From: Methylovulum sp.
GTDB taxonomy: Bacteria; Pseudomonadota; Gammaproteobacteria; Methylococcales; Methylomonadaceae
Direction of reading: 5' to 3'
Assembly: GCA_028713595.1 (NCBI GenBank)
Contig: JAQTNZ010000075.1
Coordinates: 1-6,788, forward strand
Length of the DNA stretch: 6,788 nucleotides
The notes under the pieces are model-generated. The model was not told the DNA's origin and did not search any database. It worked only from the letters and a program-made list of their open reading frames with translations. Both the position numbers and the translations under genes were made by a program. This document shows, in pieces, positions 5,187 to 6,788 of this stretch (positions are counted from its first letter, which is position 1; each line of letters begins with the position of its first letter).

Positions 5187-6428
5187 TTAAAACTGATACG
5201 TTAAACTGACCCGATAACCGCTAACATCCTTGCCTGTGGCGCTAAACAAATAATTGCCGGCCAAACTCAAAGCGCTCAGCCAATGCTGGTCATTGACGGC
5301 TTTGATTGATATACCCAGTTCATTGTATTGGTCAACAAAGAAATGGGAACCAAAATATTCGGTGTCGGTAAAGTTGGCGGCGACATTGAGCTTATGGCCA
5401 TAATAATCGCCGTTGACGTTTTTACTTAGCGACAAACCGTTTTTTATAATATAGTTTTGTAAATTAGGGTCTACCGAATAGCCTTTGATGGTAAAGGGCA
5501 AGGTCGTGTAGTAGCCCGCCATATTGCCCACGGTCAATTTGAGCGAATTAGGGTCTAAAGATTCCAAATCAAAGGTGTATTTGCTGGTTAATGTGCCTGA
5601 GGCGACATGGCCGGCATCGGCCAGATCAAACGAACCTCTCAAGCTATAGGCCACCGCAGGCGTTAACACCCATTTGCTGTTCATCCGGTATTTATAGGCA
5701 AAGCCCGCCCCGCCATCATAAGACTGCGCCCCTTGGGTGTCGATATACGTGAACGGGGCGGAGACGATAATCTGTTGCCTGTCATCAAGCTTAAACGTAT
5801 AGCTTAAGGGCATGGTAAAGGTATCGACCGATTTGCCGCTCAAATCATAATGGCCGTAACGGACACCGCCATCAAAGCGGTTGGCCAACGCGGCTTTTTT
5901 AGTTGACCCTGTTGACCAATCGTCGGTTGTACCCAGCAAATAAGCGTTTTCCACCATAATACCCATCAGGCTAGACGGATTACCGCCTATAGGGTCAGCT
6001 GAATCTACTTTTGCCAATTGCTTATTGATGGCGGCGTTATAGCTTCTGACCAAATTTTCCACCTTAGTGTCCAATTGCTTGCTCAAACTGCCCGACACCC
6101 CACCTGAAGCCGATACGACCACCGATTCCTTGACTCCCAAACCTGGGATAGTGACAATGACATTAGTGGTGGACACTTTGTGGAATTCAATGGGCAGACC
6201 TTTAAAATCCATAATAATATCCGCACCCACAGTACTTTTTACACCCGGGAACAGAGCTTGATAATTTTCAGGATGATTAGCAGCTTTGATGGCATCATCA
6301 AAACTGGCAAAACCTAGGCTACGCGTAATGCCACCAAGCGTGACAGTGGTCAGAAAATTATCGGCTAAAGCCGCTTGGGTGGCACAAAGCAAAGCGATGG
6401 CCGATACTAGTTTGGTACATGTGTGCAT
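5187..6428 (-). CDS. Secreted outer-membrane beta-barrel protein of unknown family
   Basis: The 413-residue product starts with a clear signal peptide (MHTCTKLVSAIALLCATQAA-LA, cut before Asp23). Residues 23-170 form a region I do not recognise: a repeated Val/Ile-rich beta part (SVVVSASGGVSGSLS, 102-116) and a helix (KQLDTKVENLVRSYNAAINK, 117-136). From about residue 186 the sequence alternates like amphipathic strands (FDGGVRYGHYDL, FTMPLSYTFKL, QQIIVSAPFTYI, AGFAYKYRMN, WVLTPAVAYSLRG) and ends RVSLTYQF, with the terminal aromatic Phe of a BAM-recognised outer-membrane barrel. It may therefore be a barrel with an N-terminal periplasmic or surface domain. I chose the ATG at 6428 because it gives the signal peptide; an open frame extends to a TTG at 6593 but would bury that peptide 55 residues inside. 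GGGA lies about seven bases upstream of the ATG. The transported or bound substrate is unknown. Confidence 0.82.
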   Translation of the reverse strand: MHTCTKLVSAIALLCATQAALADNFLTTVTLGGITRSLGFASFDDAIKAANHPENYQALFPGVKSTVGADIIMDFKGLPIEFHKVSTTNVIVTIPGLGVKESVVVSASGGVSGSLSKQLDTKVENLVRSYNAAINKQLAKVDSADPIGGNPSSLMGIMVENAYLLGTTDDWSTGSTKKAALANRFDGGVRYGHYDLSGKSVDTFTMPLSYTFKLDDRQQIIVSAPFTYIDTQGAQSYDGGAGFAYKYRMNSKWVLTPAVAYSLRGSFDLADAGHVASGTLTSKYTFDLESLDPNSLKLTVGNMAGYYTTLPFTIKGYSVDPNLQNYIIKNGLSLSKNVNGDYYGHKLNVAANFTDTEYFGSHFFVDQYNELGISIKAVNDQHWLSALSLAGNYLFSATGKDVSGYRVSLTYQF

Positions 6429-6487
6429 GATTATTCCCGCTGAAAAGTTGACTTGGTGGTTTACCAACAAAATATGACCTATAAACA

Positions 6488-6499
6488 ACAACGCGTTGT
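6488..6499. repeat. 12-bp perfect palindrome ACAACGCGTTGT upstream of the beta-barrel gene
   Basis: This palindrome lies 60 bases before the beta-barrel ATG in the untranslated leader or promoter region. It could be an operator half-site pair or a small RNA hairpin. A looser TTGGT/ACCAA repeat (6453-6467) lies between it and the gene. Confidence 0.35.
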
Positions 6500-6557
6500 C
6501 GGTCGCCATCATCAACGATAAAGCCAAACACGGCAAGGTATAAAGCACACAGGATTG

Positions 6558-6569
6558 GGTAATATTACC
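6558..6569. repeat. 12-bp perfect palindrome GGTAATATTACC upstream of the beta-barrel gene
   Basis: This is the second exact palindrome in the 225-base spacer, about 130 bases before the beta-barrel ATG. Its symmetry and AT-rich centre suit a dimeric transcription-factor site. I found no confident -35/-10 pair next to it; TTGCCG with GATGAT 17 bases later, farther downstream, is one weak option. Confidence 0.35.
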
Positions 6570-6605
6570 TAAAATGGCAACATCCTTTTGCAACTACAGG
6601 CCATA

Positions 6606-6634
6606 AAAAAGGCTGGGGGTCAGCCAGCCTTTTT
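6606..6634 (-). terminator. Intrinsic terminator of htpG
   Basis: GGCTGG (6611-6616) and CCAGCC (6624-6629) form a 6-bp GC stem with a seven-base loop. It is flanked by A6 on the left (6605-6610) and T5 on the right (6630-6634), so the stem extends with A-T pairs and ends in a U-run when read leftward. It starts about 20 bases after the htpG stop. The symmetry means it could also stop transcription on the opposite strand. Confidence 0.88.
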
Positions 6635-6653
6635 GCCCTCAGATGCCGCTTAC

Positions 6654-6788
6654 TTAATTCAACAAGCCTTGCAACAAGCCATTGAGCTTATGCACAAACG
6701 CCGCCGGATCTTCTAATTGCCCACCTTCGCTTAAAATCGCTTGGTCAAACAAAATGTGTGTCAAATCGTCAAAACGACTATCGTCTTG
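6654..6788 (-). CDS. htpG: Hsp90-family chaperone HtpG, C-terminal end (partial)
   Basis: Only the last 44 codons are in the window; the gene continues past the right edge. HtpG is the cytoplasmic bacterial Hsp90, an ATP-driven dimeric chaperone that remodels clients together with DnaK. The visible end reads [20 protein letters not shown] then [16 protein letters not shown]. It aligns with the C-terminal dimerisation segment of HtpG (in E. coli, LLDQALLAERGTLEDP followed by an Asn-Leu-Leu-type tail). A strong terminator follows 20 bases after the stop, so htpG is transcribed separately from the genes to the left. Confidence 0.9.
   Translation of the reverse strand, partial: QDDSRFDDLTHILFDQAILSEGGQLEDPAAFVHKLNGLLQGLLN

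Noticed and set aside
1..6788. CRISPR arrays, tRNA or rRNA genes
   Set aside because: I saw no regularly spaced repeats, no tRNA-like cloverleaf with a conserved T-arm, and no rRNA sequence on either strand.

Overview
The window is a tightly packed, almost entirely minus-strand segment of a bacterial chromosome, most likely from a gammaproteobacterium. The order M16 peptidase, M16 peptidase, rsmD is a familiar gammaproteobacterial arrangement, and htpG and an outer-membrane beta-barrel gene are also present. The style of the proteins would fit a methanotroph-like lineage (Methylococcales), but that is only an impression. All supported genes read leftward, so transcription runs from the right edge to the left.

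Right to left: the last 44 codons of htpG (Hsp90 chaperone) end in a clear hairpin terminator at 6606-6634. A 225-base spacer with two perfect 12-bp palindromes follows. Next is a secreted protein with a signal peptide and a C-terminal beta-barrel ending in Phe (5187-6428), whose family I do not recognise. A 95-base gap with a perfect 12-bp inverted repeat leads into two M16B zinc-peptidase-family genes. The first (3736-5091) has the HxxEH zinc motif but no Arg/Tyr pair at the expected site. The second (1552-2853) has lost HxxEH but keeps the Arg/Tyr pair, so together they look like the two halves of one periplasmic protease. Between them sits an unusual fusion of an N-terminal J-domain and a C-terminal DUF1566 domain (2920-3651). 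rsmD (16S rRNA G966 methyltransferase) overlaps the end of the second M16 gene by 11 bases and closes the housekeeping block at 1008.

Left of rsmD the base composition drops: sample lines fall from 60-67% G+C to 35-40%. Here lies a compact toxin-antitoxin module. A 52-codon gene at 722-880 encodes a small protein with the sequence SMRIEG, which matches the (S/T)xxxE(G/N) inhibitory motif of class I Fic antitoxins. It overlaps by 29 bases a Fic-domain gene (118-750) with the motif HPFYELNGR. The module has its own strong ribosome-binding site and a candidate promoter that overlaps a perfect inverted repeat, which suggests autoregulation. The antitoxin gene is easy to miss because the longest possible fic open frame (start at 819) covers most of it. 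The first 117 bases may hold the start of another leftward gene. The module probably arrived by transfer into the region downstream of rsmD.
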